A stretch of DNA of 64,000 nucleotides from Micromonospora zingiberis (GTDB lineage Bacteria; Actinomycetota; Actinomycetes; Mycobacteriales; Micromonosporaceae). Location: positions 186,001-250,000 of the forward strand of contig NZ_SJJR01000002.1 in NCBI RefSeq assembly GCF_004331455.1. Reading direction: 5' to 3'. The translations under genes and the position numbers were made by a program. The notes under the pieces were generated by a model. The model had not been told where the DNA came from. It saw only the letters and a program-made list of their open reading frames with translations, and made no database searches. How positions within the stretch are numbered: position 1 is the first letter of the stretch; the number at the start of each line of letters is the position of its first letter. Positions 9,801-16,779 of this stretch are shown here, piece by piece.

Positions 9801-11042
9801 GGCTGGTACGACGCGGGTGACCACGGCAAGTACGTGGTCAACGGCGGCATCGCCACCTACCAGCTGCTCTCGGCCTGGGAACGGGCCGTGGCAGTGGGCC
9901 GACCCGGGCCGCTCGGCGATGCGACCCTGGCGGTCCCGGAGCGCGGCAACGGTGTGCCCGACATCCTCGACGAGGCCCGCTGGAACCTGGAGTTCATGCT
10001 CAAGATGCAGGTGCCGGCCGGTAAACCGCTGGCCGGGATGGTGCACCACAAGGTGCACGACGAGTCCTGGACCGGGCCGCCGATGCTGCCGCACCAGGAC
10101 CGCAAACAGCGGGAACTGCATCGGCCGTCGACGGCGGCGACGTTGAACCTGGCGGCGGTGGCCGCGCAGGGGGCACGGCTCTACGCTCCGTACGACGCCG
10201 CGTTCGCCGCCCGGCTCCGCGCGGCGGCCGAGCGGGCCTACGCCGCGGCGTCGGCCAACCCCGCGTTGTACGCGCCCAGAGCGGACCGTTCCGGTGGTGG
10301 CCCGTACGCCGACGACGACGTCACCGACGAGTTCTACTGGGCGGCGACCCAGCTGTACCTGACCACCGGCGGCGCCACGTACCTCAACGCGCTGCGGTCG
10401 AACCGCTACCACAGGGCCGGGGTGGCCTTCGACCAGAACGGCTTCTACTGGGGGTCGGTCGCCGCCCTCGCCCAGCTGGACCTGGCCCGGTTCGGTAGTG
10501 GGCTGTCCGAGCAGACGCAGATCCGCGGCTGGGTCACCGCCGCGGCGAACCGGCTGATCTCGTTCCAGCGGGCCGAGCGGTTCGGTCAGTCGTACACCCC
10601 GACCAGCGGGATGTACGACTGGGGATCGAACGCGTCGATCCTGAACAACCAGGTGGTGATCGCCACGGCGTACGACCTCACCGGCGGCACGACCTACGCC
10701 GACGCGGTGTTCGAGGCGTTCGACTACCTGTTCGGCCGCAACGCTCTCGGGCAGTCCTACGTCACCGGGTACGGCACCCACGACGCCAGGAACCAGCACA
10801 GCCGCTGGTATGCGCGATCGTTCGACTCGACCCTGCCGAACCCGCCGGTCGGGTCGGTGGCCGGCGGGCCCAACTCCAGCCTCCAGGATCCGCTGTCGGC
10901 ATCCTGGCTGCACGGCTGTGCTCCGCAGCTCTGCTACGTCGACAACCTGGAAGCCTGGTCGGTCAACGAGATCACCATCAACTGGAACTCGGCTCTTGCC
11001 TGGGTCGGCGCCTTCGCGGCCGACGTGGCACCCCGCCGGTGA
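6858..11042 (+). CDS. Secreted FG-GAP / CBM4 / GH9 endoglucanase-like protein
   Basis: 1,394 residues from the ATG at 6858, which starts a clear signal peptide (basic RPARR, then a hydrophobic run ending near AQS); the frame extends upstream to 6630 without a better start. In order: a unique N-terminal domain; a hydrophobic, glycine-rich segment (about residues 170-268); five FG-GAP/VCBS calcium-binding repeats (about 367-631, e.g. FADIDGDGLAD); a CBM4-type module (about 671-815); a CelD N-terminal Ig-like domain (about 825-908); and a GH9 catalytic domain (about 911-1393). The GH9 aspartates are D985 and D988 in YDAGDHGKY, and the acid is E1371 in VNEITINWN, so cellulase activity is plausible. 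Fusion of the FG-GAP half to GH9 is unusual. A perfect hairpin terminator follows the stop. Confidence 0.88.
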   Translation: MHVVAMVGSKTRPARRFLIALAMTVVLLVTAFARPVDAQSVERCELSESSFEIGPSGPGDAALRIGCARDAGRFGALADRGDDIVAIIQFTPLREEEELQATLQRLVDDAQRMRDSGRTLGDFFERQADAYGIDFFTEETENVDFDGDIHRVDNHIVIVVPQAEVEAAWSWIIALKKIALAIIFIATWALIEGACLATFAPGAALAAPVCGAIGGFIAGGTRELLAAVFDGKPIDGEVWSAALGTALGSALSGAVLTVAVERVAEIAGHSFSGIQRYLRDLALKVWSVLTGPIRYVADLFTARTAQIMRETFELEARRRMGLTATGSCPDPTGATAARWAELGRLVDNITRLLRLLDGGTNVGVTTAVRFADIDGDGLADRVLVGAAGRTEVSQNVGCGDDGQRIWSPRSDSGPVAETLRRAAATQIHFGDLDGDDRADYIAVLDATQSPTGASSIQAWRNDSSIQQIRWNEGSRIANNLGYVDTDRRLFADIDGDGDDDYLTVAADNTVTAWENTARGFPGPGDWRRFDGFGHPGQGQTGKKVHFADITGDGRADVLLVDNATGDVQAWENIGGPWTRTAGWRSLGVIQTGSPLAGRTGAIFSDLDGDRVADLLLYDQTTAGIDAWRLPRYGAGPQGPGQPGTPGFPTQLPAGTLPAYQGGEPRPQVTGRLIQNSNFTGDFKPWWVNAGMTPKVDGGVLCVTAPASAKPWDVIVGHNSIYLPRGKPYTFRFRVRTSQTVNLTVQVAPFYNPNNTTYLVKYPTVTGGAWRQYEYTFDTGFSADYMLSQVQFRLGGADKSYEFCMDDVTLNGDSYVYRADRGPAVKVNQHGYLPRGPKRATLVSTATSPQSWTLRRVGGGTVATGQSTPAGFDGSAGANVHLIDFSSVTATGRFELVVGGQASYPFDIRTDLYASLRTDSMRFFYPNRSGIAIDGGIAGAEYARPAGHVAASPNGGDTRVPCQTPQPFMNNWTCDYTLDVTGGWYDAGDHGKYVVNGGIATYQLLSAWERAVAVGRPGPLGDATLAVPERGNGVPDILDEARWNLEFMLKMQVPAGKPLAGMVHHKVHDESWTGPPMLPHQDRKQRELHRPSTAATLNLAAVAAQGARLYAPYDAAFAARLRAAAERAYAAASANPALYAPRADRSGGGPYADDDVTDEFYWAATQLYLTTGGATYLNALRSNRYHRAGVAFDQNGFYWGSVAALAQLDLARFGSGLSEQTQIRGWVTAAANRLISFQRAERFGQSYTPTSGMYDWGSNASILNNQVVIATAYDLTGGTTYADAVFEAFDYLFGRNALGQSYVTGYGTHDARNQHSRWYARSFDSTLPNPPVGSVAGGPNSSLQDPLSASWLHGCAPQLCYVDNLEAWSVNEITINWNSALAWVGAFAADVAPRR

Positions 11043-11045
11043 CCA

Positions 11046-11083
11046 CCTGCCGGTCCGCCGGGGCTCCCCGGCGGACCGGCAGG
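11046..11083 (+). terminator. Hairpin terminator after the GH9 gene
   Basis: A perfect 18 bp stem (11046-11063 with 11066-11083) and a 2-base loop lie 3 bp after the stop codon. There is no U-run, as is common in high-GC actinobacteria. Confidence 0.7.
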
Positions 11084-11177
11084 CCGGCAGCGTCCTGGAC
11101 GATGTGTCGACCGGACAAGGTCAAGCGTCGCGCAAGTACGGCGGCGCTGGCTCACCTGCTGCAACGGACCGACACTG

Positions 11178-11350
11178 ATGTCTGCTGCGGTGCACCGTGC
11201 GTTCGAGTCCCCTGCAAGCTATGTGCGGATCCGTGGATTCGAACCACTACAGCAGGAGCAAATGGTGCTGCAGTACGTGGACGCTCACGGCCGGATAAGT
11301 CGTTCCCAGGCAGCCGGCCTCTGCTCGCTTGCAAGATCGCTGGGTACAGA
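11178..11350 (+). pseudogene. Winged-helix remnant (AlbA/RecG-like regulator C-terminus)
   Basis: The frame from 11178 encodes LQQEQMVLQYVDAHGRIS followed by RSQAAGLC. This resembles the C-terminal winged helix of AlbA_2/RecG-like transcriptional regulators, normally a 400-600 residue protein with an N-terminal nucleotide-binding domain. Nothing upstream supplies that domain, and after about 11350 the similarity stops although the frame runs on to 11684 across an opposing gene. I read it as the tail of a lost gene. The rest of the 11084-11532 gap contains no supported gene. The call rests on a short recognisable segment only. Confidence 0.4.
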
Positions 11351-11532
11351 TCCGGTGCAGATCAGCGACGATTCTGGGACGTCCGGCCAGCCGGACGACG
11401 GCGGTTGCATGGCGTACGTCGAATTCGCTGATGATGACGGCTTACCTTCATGGTCTCGCGTACGGGCCCGTCTGGCTGGATCGAGTCCCTGGGGGACTAT
11501 TACGTACCGCCGACGGCGTTCCCAACTGCGCT

Positions 11533-12282
11533 CTACGTCGCCGATGTGTTGTACCGATCGAGCGTGGCCTTGGAGGTGGACGCGTCTCGGAAGACAAGCT
11601 CCCAGGGGCCGGTGTTCACGTCCATGTCCTTGCCGAAGCCGATCCACTTTCCGGCCATTCGTCGGCCGGTGGGCTCGGCGATGAGTTGGAGTGCGCCGTG
11701 ATATCTGGCGCCCCGGTAGTAGCCAGCGGGGTCGGTCTGCTCCACCCATGTGCCGGTGACGACGGCACCGTCCACGGTCAGGTCCAGCGAGAGAGACGAG
11801 GACGCCGATCCGGGCAGGCTTCGCGCGGTCAGCCGGTCCCCGTGCTGAAGCATCACGACGAAGTGTTGTCCGGCGAAGGAGTCTCCCCGGCCGCTGGAGT
11901 AGTACTGGTAGCGGCTGAGCCACACGCCTTCGTGTGACCGGTGGGCCGTGGTGCGCTTGGTCGTCGGTGTCGGCGTGGCCAGGCTGGACATGGGAGATGT
12001 CAGGTCATGGCCTCCGTGTTCATCGTCGGCGACATGGCCGCTGGGCACCGCGGCGAAGCCCAGCAGCGAGATGGGTAGCCCGGTGACGACTTCCAGCGCG
12101 CGGGCGTAGACGGGACGCGGGGCGGCGATCGCGCCAGACTCCCATCGCTGGACGAGCCGCTTGTTGGCGTCGTTGGGCTCGCCGACGCGGTGGCCGGCGG
12201 CCTGGAGCGCGCGGGCGAAGTCATCCTGGCTCATGCGCATTCCGGTGCGGACGGCGCGTAAGGCGGTGTTGGGGGCGGCCAT
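11533..12282 (-). CDS. XRE-family regulator with C-terminal beta-rich domain
   Basis: 249 residues from the ATG at 12282, chosen over the ATG at 12294 because a TATGGT box lies 7 nt before it. The N-terminus is a Cro/CI-type helix-turn-helix (about residues 5-75; SQDDFARALQ, then NKRLVQRWESG). A Ser/Thr/Pro linker leads to a C-terminal domain rich in alternating hydrophobic strands (about 115-245; VWLSRYQYYSS, GTWVEQTDP, GKWIGFGKD). That end resembles lipocalin-like ligand domains attached to HTH proteins in related genomes. It may sense a small molecule or mark a defence or mobile-element locus. It faces the winged-helix remnant and diverges from the XRE/TPR pair at 12431-13789. Confidence 0.72.
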   Translation of the reverse strand: MAAPNTALRAVRTGMRMSQDDFARALQAAGHRVGEPNDANKRLVQRWESGAIAAPRPVYARALEVVTGLPISLLGFAAVPSGHVADDEHGGHDLTSPMSSLATPTPTTKRTTAHRSHEGVWLSRYQYYSSGRGDSFAGQHFVVMLQHGDRLTARSLPGSASSSLSLDLTVDGAVVTGTWVEQTDPAGYYRGARYHGALQLIAEPTGRRMAGKWIGFGKDMDVNTGPWELVFRDASTSKATLDRYNTSAT

Positions 12283-12289
12283 GATTGCC

Positions 12290-12295
12290 ACCATA
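12290..12295 (-). promoter_or_regulatory. Leaderless-type -10 box of the XRE gene
   Basis: On the minus strand TATGGT is separated by 7 nt from the ATG at 12282. It overlaps the alternative upstream ATG, which argues against that start. Confidence 0.45.
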
Positions 12296-12430
12296 GCTTC
12301 ATGTCACCTTAATGTCGCCGGTAAAGGTGCCTGATTGTCGGCTCTGGTGCCGTCGCAGCAGGTGACATTCCGACGTCACTATGGATCCGCGACGGTCGGC
12401 GTGCCGCCGCTTCTACTGGCGGAGGTGGGG

Positions 12431-12601
12431 ATGCCGGGTAAGGGCGACGAGCCGGCGGTGAGCCGGGGCGAGCAGATCCAGGCGGCCGAGCGGGAGGCGG
12501 CCAAGCGGCGGCTTCTGGCCGAGGCGGAGGCGGATCGGATTCCGGTGGAGGAGACCACGCGGGCCGTGCAGGATCGGCGGTGGCGTCGTGGGCAGCGTTG
12601 A
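12431..12601 (+). CDS. Small charged protein upstream of the XRE/TPR regulator
   Basis: 56 residues from the ATG at 12431, with GGAGGTGGGG just upstream. The frame is open from 12335, but only this start has a ribosome site. The product is very rich in Glu, Arg and Ala (EQIQAAEREAAKRRLLAEAE), probably one amphipathic helix. Its last 14 bases overlap the GTG of the regulator at 12588, so the two are probably translationally coupled. I do not recognise the family. A small partner for the XRE protein, or a leftover of a mobile-element operon, are both possible. Confidence 0.5.
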   Translation: MPGKGDEPAVSRGEQIQAAEREAAKRRLLAEAEADRIPVEETTRAVQDRRWRRGQR

Positions 12602-13789
12602 GCTGTTGCCGGTCGGGCGGCGGGTGGCGTACTGGCGGGGTCGACGGAAGCTGTCGCAGCAGGTGTTCGCCGACCGGCTCGGCAAGTCGAAGAGCTGGGT
12701 CGACAAGGTCGAGCGCGGCGTCCGGTCGCTGGACAAGTTGTCGACCCTTCAGGAGATCGCCTGTGTGCTGCGCATCGACACCTCCGTTCTGGTCGGCCGG
12801 GACGTCGAGGCGGTCGGAACGACGGAACGCGGCGAGGGCGTCGACCGGATCAGGGCGGCGATGTCCCGGTACGAGATCCCGTTGGGCAAGCCGGCGGGTC
12901 GCCAGCCGGTGTTGCCGGTGGACCGGGTGCTGCGGGATGTGGGGTACGCGTGGACGGCATTCCAGCATGCCCGCTACCCGCAGGTGATCGACCTGGCGCC
13001 GGACCTGCTCACCAACGTGCAGCGCACCCACGCCCATGCTCCTGTGTCGGGCCGGGTGCCGCTCGTGGAGGCTTACCGGATCGCCGCCGCGCTGCTGGTC
13101 AAACTCGGAGACGCCGAGCTGGCGTGGTTGGCCGTTGACCGGGCGATGCTCGCCGCCACCGGGGACCGGGACCTGGTGGCCGCCGCAGCCGTCCAACTCG
13201 GGCAGGTGTTACGCGACTTCGGGCGGGCGCGGGAGGCGAAGTCGGTGATGCTCAGTGCCGCGTACCGAATCGCCCCGTCAGTGGTCGAGCACGGCACACC
13301 GGCGGAGTTGTCCCTGTGCGGAACTCTGCTCATCCAGGCTGCCCTGGCGGCGGCACAGGACGGGAACGAGGCCGCCGCCAGCGAGTTGATCGACGAGGCT
13401 GCCGGCATGGCGGAGCGGGTCGGCGACGGGTACGACCATCACCACACGGGTTTCGGGCCCACCGCCGTCGACCTGGCCCGCACCGCCGTAGCCGTCGAAG
13501 TCGGCGACGCTCATGCGGCGATCGTTTGGCACGAGAAGGCGACTGCGCGGGCCGGCTGGCGGTGGCTACCCGCCGAACACCGCGCCGCGCACCTGCTCGA
13601 TGTCGCACGTGCCTACCTGCACGCCGGGATGCGGGCAACGCCGCTCGGGTGCTGATCGAGGCCGAGCGAACCGCACCAGCCGAGATCGCGTACCGGCCGG
13701 TTGCTCGGGATGTCCTCGCCGAGGTTGCCCGTGACCCGCGTGCCCCGACCACGATCGCTCAGCTCGCCGCCACCCTTGGGGTCGGCTGA
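12588..13789 (+). pseudogene. XRE/TPR regulator, frameshifted near its 3' end
   Basis: The N-terminus is a helix-turn-helix (about residues 10-65; RKLSQQVFADRLGKSKSWV, then DKVERG). It is followed by helical TPR-like repeats (about 110-350), the layout of actinobacterial XRE regulators often carried by integrative elements. The frame stops at 13655 after YLHAGM. Adding one base near 13631 restores a continuous frame that runs on through NAARVLIEAERTAP to a stop at 13789, giving a normal-looking C-terminus of about 400 residues in total. Either a real one-base deletion or a sequencing error in a G-rich run explains this. The DNA-binding part is intact, so the 355-residue product could still act. 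Confidence 0.75.
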
Positions 13790-13810
13790 GCAGTACAGAC
13801 CCATTCCACG

Positions 13811-13869
13811 AAGCAGCAGGTCAAGGGCGGGTTCTCGGATGATCGAGGGGCCGCCCTTGATAATGGACG
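13811..13869 (+). repeat. tRNA-3'-flank-like repeat, copy B
   Basis: AAGCAGCAGGTCAAGGGCGG and the following hairpin match the sequence immediately downstream of tRNA-Ala (6283-6341), with 25 of the first 27 bases identical. No tRNA body precedes it; only TTCCACG resembles a tRNA end. It is a candidate right end of a decayed element integrated at the tRNA. Confidence 0.5.
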
Positions 13870-13988
13870 AGGCGCTGCTCCGGAGGGACGACGCCCTGCC
13901 CCGCTACACGGCGGTGGCGGCATACCTGCACGAACGCGACGGTGACCTGGCGACGGCGGCACGGCTCAACGCCCGCCGGCCCCGCTGA
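13863..13988 (+). pseudogene. Short C-terminal fragment, possibly of a sigma-factor-like protein
   Basis: A 41-codon frame from the ATG at 13863 encodes RYTAVAAYLHERDGDLATAA. This style resembles the helical C-terminal tail of some ECF sigma factors or a TPR protein. No N-terminal part exists upstream, and the ATG lies inside the copy-B repeat. I read it as a gene fragment cut at the repeat junction. An expressed micro-protein cannot be excluded. Confidence 0.3.
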
Positions 13989-14006
13989 CGGTTGTCGTAC
14001 CCGGCT

Positions 14007-14696
14007 GTGAAGATCGCTGTCGTGACTGGATGGAGCTACAACGATCGTCCTGAGGGCGTCAGGTTCCTGACCGACCGGATCGCCGAGCCGGGCCGGAGCG
14101 AGATCGAGGACGAGATCTGGGACTGGGTGGTGCGCGGCCGGGACGACGCTGCCGAGTTCGTCGACTGTTTCGACGTCGAGGAGCAGCGGCACGGCGCCGC
14201 CGACGAGGACCTCACGCAGGCGTACGAGAAGGCGGTGGCGGTACGCCGGGAGCAGCAGCGCGACTGGGGCGAGGTGCGCGGCAACCTCAGCCGGGCCTTT
14301 GCCGAACTCATCGAGGTCGGCGTGTTGGCCAGGGAGAACTTCACCTGCTGCGGCACCTGCGCGGCGGCCGAGATCCACGACGAGCGGGACGACTCCCGGC
14401 ACTGGCACGGCTACCTCTGGTACCACCAGCAGGACACGGAGTCGTTGCTGGCGAGCGAGGACGGCGAGGTCTACCTCGGCTACGGTGCCTACCCGCCACC
14501 GGACTTCGACGAGGACGCCTACGCCGCCCTGCCGGAGGCCGAGCAGCAGGCCCGCTACCAGGCCGACCTGGAACGGATGCTGGACGAGGTCGCCTTCCCG
14601 GTGCTGCGCAGACACGGCATGCGGGTGGAGTGGAATCGCAAGCAGTCCAGGCGGATCCGGGTCACCGGCGCCCAGTGGTACGCAGCGTTGACCTGA
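14007..14696 (+). CDS. DUF6891-like protein
   Basis: 229 residues from the GTG at 14007; TTG at 13992 and GTG at 14022 are alternatives and none has a strong ribosome site. The protein is acidic and ends with a basic tail. A distinctive central motif is FTCCGTCAAAEIHD, with three cysteines that could bind metal, followed by GYLWYHQQDTE and LGYGAY. This matches my memory of the DUF6891 family, whose function is unknown. Family members are soluble and have no signal peptide. It lies just outside copy B of the tRNA-flank repeat, so it may be the first gene of the older chromosome after the decayed tract. Confidence 0.6.
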   Translation: MKIAVVTGWSYNDRPEGVRFLTDRIAEPGRSEIEDEIWDWVVRGRDDAAEFVDCFDVEEQRHGAADEDLTQAYEKAVAVRREQQRDWGEVRGNLSRAFAELIEVGVLARENFTCCGTCAAAEIHDERDDSRHWHGYLWYHQQDTESLLASEDGEVYLGYGAYPPPDFDEDAYAALPEAEQQARYQADLERMLDEVAFPVLRRHGMRVEWNRKQSRRIRVTGAQWYAALT

Positions 14697-14788
14697 CCGG
14701 CGTCGAGCGGTGCGTGGGGGAGCGACTGCCGGGCGTAGGCGGACGACCCGGGTGAGCTGAGTCCTGAGTCGACTGTCAGGATTACGAC

Positions 14789-15532
14789 ATGACGGTCCGA
14801 CTTGCCGACAGGGTTGCTCTGGTAACAGGTGGAAGCCGTGGTATCGGTGCCGCCGTCGTGCGCCGGCTGGCCGAGGACGGCATCCACGTCGCCTTCACCT
14901 ACCGCGCCGCCGAGCAGCGGGCGAAGGCCGTGGTCGCCGACATCGAGGCGTACGGCCGAACGGGCCTGTCGATCAGCGCGGACAGTGCCGACCCGGCGGC
15001 GGTGGTGGGCGCGGTCGAGCGGACCGTCGCCGAGTTGGGGCGGCTGGACATCCTGGTCAACAACGCCGGGGTGTTCGCGGGCGGCCCGATCGAGTCGGTC
15101 AGCTTCGACGACCTCGACCGGGCCGTCGCGGTGAACGTGCGCGGGGTGTACCTGGCCACCCAGGCGGCGGTACGCCACATGGCCGACGGCGGCCGGATCG
15201 TCAACATCGGCAGCAGTTTCGCCAGTCGCGTACCCGCGCCCGGGGTGAGTGCGTACGCGATGACCAAGAGCGCGGTCAACGGCCTGACCCGGGCGTTGGC
15301 CCGGGAACTCGGCCCGCGTGGGATCACCGTCAACCTGATCCTGCCCGGCTCGACCGACACCGACATGAACCCGGCGGACAGCGCCGGAGCCGACGCCCAG
15401 CGGTCGCACATCGCCCTCGGCCGGTACGCGGCCCCGGCCGACGTGGCGGCCACGGTCAGTCACCTGGTCAACGACGGTGGACGGCACATCACCGGTGCGT
15501 CGATCGCCGTCGACGGCGGCGCCACGGCCTGA
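14789..15532 (+). CDS. Short-chain dehydrogenase/reductase (FabG-like)
   Basis: 247 residues, the full length of a classical SDR. The cofactor site GGSRGIG is near residue 14, NNAG near 90, the catalytic Ser in NIGSSFA near 138, and YxxxK in SAYAMTKSA near 151-155. The acidic residue that normally selects NADH is replaced by a Tyr/Arg-rich strand end (FTYRAAEQR), so NADPH is more likely. The substrate is unknown; it need not be a fatty-acid enzyme because it stands alone. A CAGGAT box 6 nt before the ATG suggests a leaderless start. A damaged, inverted piece of this gene lies at 6465-6735 beside tRNA-Ala. Confidence 0.88.
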   Translation: MTVRLADRVALVTGGSRGIGAAVVRRLAEDGIHVAFTYRAAEQRAKAVVADIEAYGRTGLSISADSADPAAVVGAVERTVAELGRLDILVNNAGVFAGGPIESVSFDDLDRAVAVNVRGVYLATQAAVRHMADGGRIVNIGSSFASRVPAPGVSAYAMTKSAVNGLTRALARELGPRGITVNLILPGSTDTDMNPADSAGADAQRSHIALGRYAAPADVAATVSHLVNDGGRHITGASIAVDGGATA

Positions 15533-15544
15533 GTGGACCGTCCC

Positions 15545-15550
15545 TAGACT
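15545..15550 (+). promoter_or_regulatory. Leaderless-type -10 box of the 15557 gene
   Basis: TAGACT lies 6 nt before the GTG at 15557, and no ribosome site is visible. Confidence 0.5.
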
Positions 15551-15556
15551 CGGGCC

Positions 15557-16048
15557 GTGCGATACGACGAACTCGAAACGGCGATCCGGCGACTGATCGC
15601 TGAGGCCAGCGACGACAACCTGCGCGCCTTCGGCGCCGAGACGGTCAGCCGTCTCGTCGGGAACGAGCTGCTGTTCGACGTCGCCGACGAGGATGAGCTG
15701 GACGAGGACGCGTCGAGCGCGCTCGCCACCGCCCGGGAGAACGTCCTGACCGCCAGCGGCACCGAGTTGCGTACGCTGCTGACGCGGATCGACGACGGCA
15801 TCCTCACCGACGGCGACATGGACCCCGGACTCCTGATCATCATCGCCGCGCTCGAACACTGGACGACCTACCTGGAGACGACCCAGCGCAGCGAGCTGTA
15901 CGAGCTGGCCATCCGCTCCATCGAGCAGGTCGACTACCAGGTCTCGGCGGATCTCGGGGACTTTCTCGCCAAGCCCGAGATGGCCGCCGAGTACGACCGG
16001 ATCGAGCGTCTGCTGACCGCTCCCGCCGGTGCCCGCCACGCCGGCTGA
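15557..16048 (+). CDS. Hypothetical acidic helical protein
   Basis: 163 residues starting at GTG 15557. The sequence is acidic and almost entirely helical in character, with an Asp/Glu run (DEDELDEDAS) near residue 55, WTTYLETTQR near 102, and no cysteines, signal peptide or membrane segment. I do not recognise the family. The size and acidity resemble immunity proteins or small cytoplasmic adaptors, but no toxin gene lies next to it. The downstream neighbour on the opposite strand is a dead CPBP protease gene. Confidence 0.6.
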   Translation: MRYDELETAIRRLIAEASDDNLRAFGAETVSRLVGNELLFDVADEDELDEDASSALATARENVLTASGTELRTLLTRIDDGILTDGDMDPGLLIIIAALEHWTTYLETTQRSELYELAIRSIEQVDYQVSADLGDFLAKPEMAAEYDRIERLLTAPAGARHAG

Positions 16049-16052
16049 GCGG

Positions 16053-16470
16053 TCAACGCTGGGCCAGCCCGGCGAGCAGCGCGGCGAAGGTGAGCGTGTT
16101 GACCGTGCCGTGCACGATCATCGCGAGCACCATCCCGCGTGGTCGCCGCGCCACGATCGCCAGCGGCAGCGCGAACACGGTCAGTCAGGTGGCTGCCTGC
16201 CACAGCTGGTACCCGGCGAAACAGGGCCGCGTTCGTGACCACCGCGACGGCGGGCCGCGCGGGAATCCGGGGCAGCAGGAAGCCACAGAGTTACGCCTCC
16301 TCGACGGCCGGGCCGACCAGGACGAACGCGAGCAGCCAACCGACGGCGGTGACGACGTGCTGCCATTGCGCCGAGGTGGTCTGGGCGAGTGGATCGAGCC
16401 GCCACCAGGCCGGCAGGATCTCGCTCCCGTTGACCGACCCACGTGCTGGCGCTGTTCCTGACACCGCTCA
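16053..16470 (-). pseudogene. CPBP intramembrane metalloprotease remnant
   Basis: Read on the minus strand, one frame gives GWLLAFVLVGPAVEEA, a stop codon, then CGFLLPRIPARPAVAV. The CPBP active-site pattern would be EExxxR, but here a stop falls in the motif and the Arg position reads Cys. After another frameshift the second catalytic block appears as AMIVHGTVNTLTFAALLAGL, ending at a normal stop at 16053. The N-terminal half of a usual 220-280 residue protein is missing. CPBP enzymes are membrane proteases related to Rce1; this copy must be inactive. The 16541-16779 stretch beyond the following hairpin holds nothing recognisable. Confidence 0.75.
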
Positions 16471-16484
16471 CCTAGGTTCTATCT

Positions 16485-16540
16485 CGCGGATCTTGGGACG
16501 AAACGGCCCCCATGGAGGCCGTCTAGTACCAAGATCCGCG
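16485..16540. repeat. Dispersed hairpin element, copy 2
   Basis: CGCGGATCTTGGGACG pairs imperfectly with the CTAGTACCAAGATCCGCG end, and the centre reads GGCCCCCATGGAGGCC. Same family as 5868, 33087 and 59908. The left arm carries GGGACG where the others have GGTACG, and the right arm CTAGTACC where the others have CGTACC. Confidence 0.75.
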
Positions 16541-16779
16541 GCTAGGATCGGGAGCCGACCAGCGGCGGGGGGCGGGCAGCGCAGCCAGGTCGGACGCGGC
16601 TTCAGCGGCGCAGGCACTGGCGCGACCAGGCGGCCCAGGTACGACATGCTCGGTACCCACTTCCACGCCTTGCTCGGACTCGTCGAACGTCGATCGGCCT
16701 ACCCGCCGTCCCCGGCCAACAAGATCCGCCAGACAGAAACCTAGCCGGCTTGCCACAGCTCAGTGGGTGCGGGGCATGG

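Noticed and set aside
7152..10913. Minus-strand open frame of 1,253 codons opposite the GH9 gene
   Set aside because: The plus strand has continuous domains with catalytic residues; the antisense product is Arg/Val/Gly-rich without motifs.
11200..11250. T-arm-like sequences (GCGTTCGAGTCCC and GTGGATTCGAACCAC) suggesting a tRNA or its fragment
   Set aside because: No acceptor, D or anticodon arms can be built on either strand, and the second sequence lies in the winged-helix coding remnant.
14789..15532. Fatty-acid FabG
   Set aside because: SDR motifs are present but no other fatty-acid synthesis genes are near; a general SDR call is safer.
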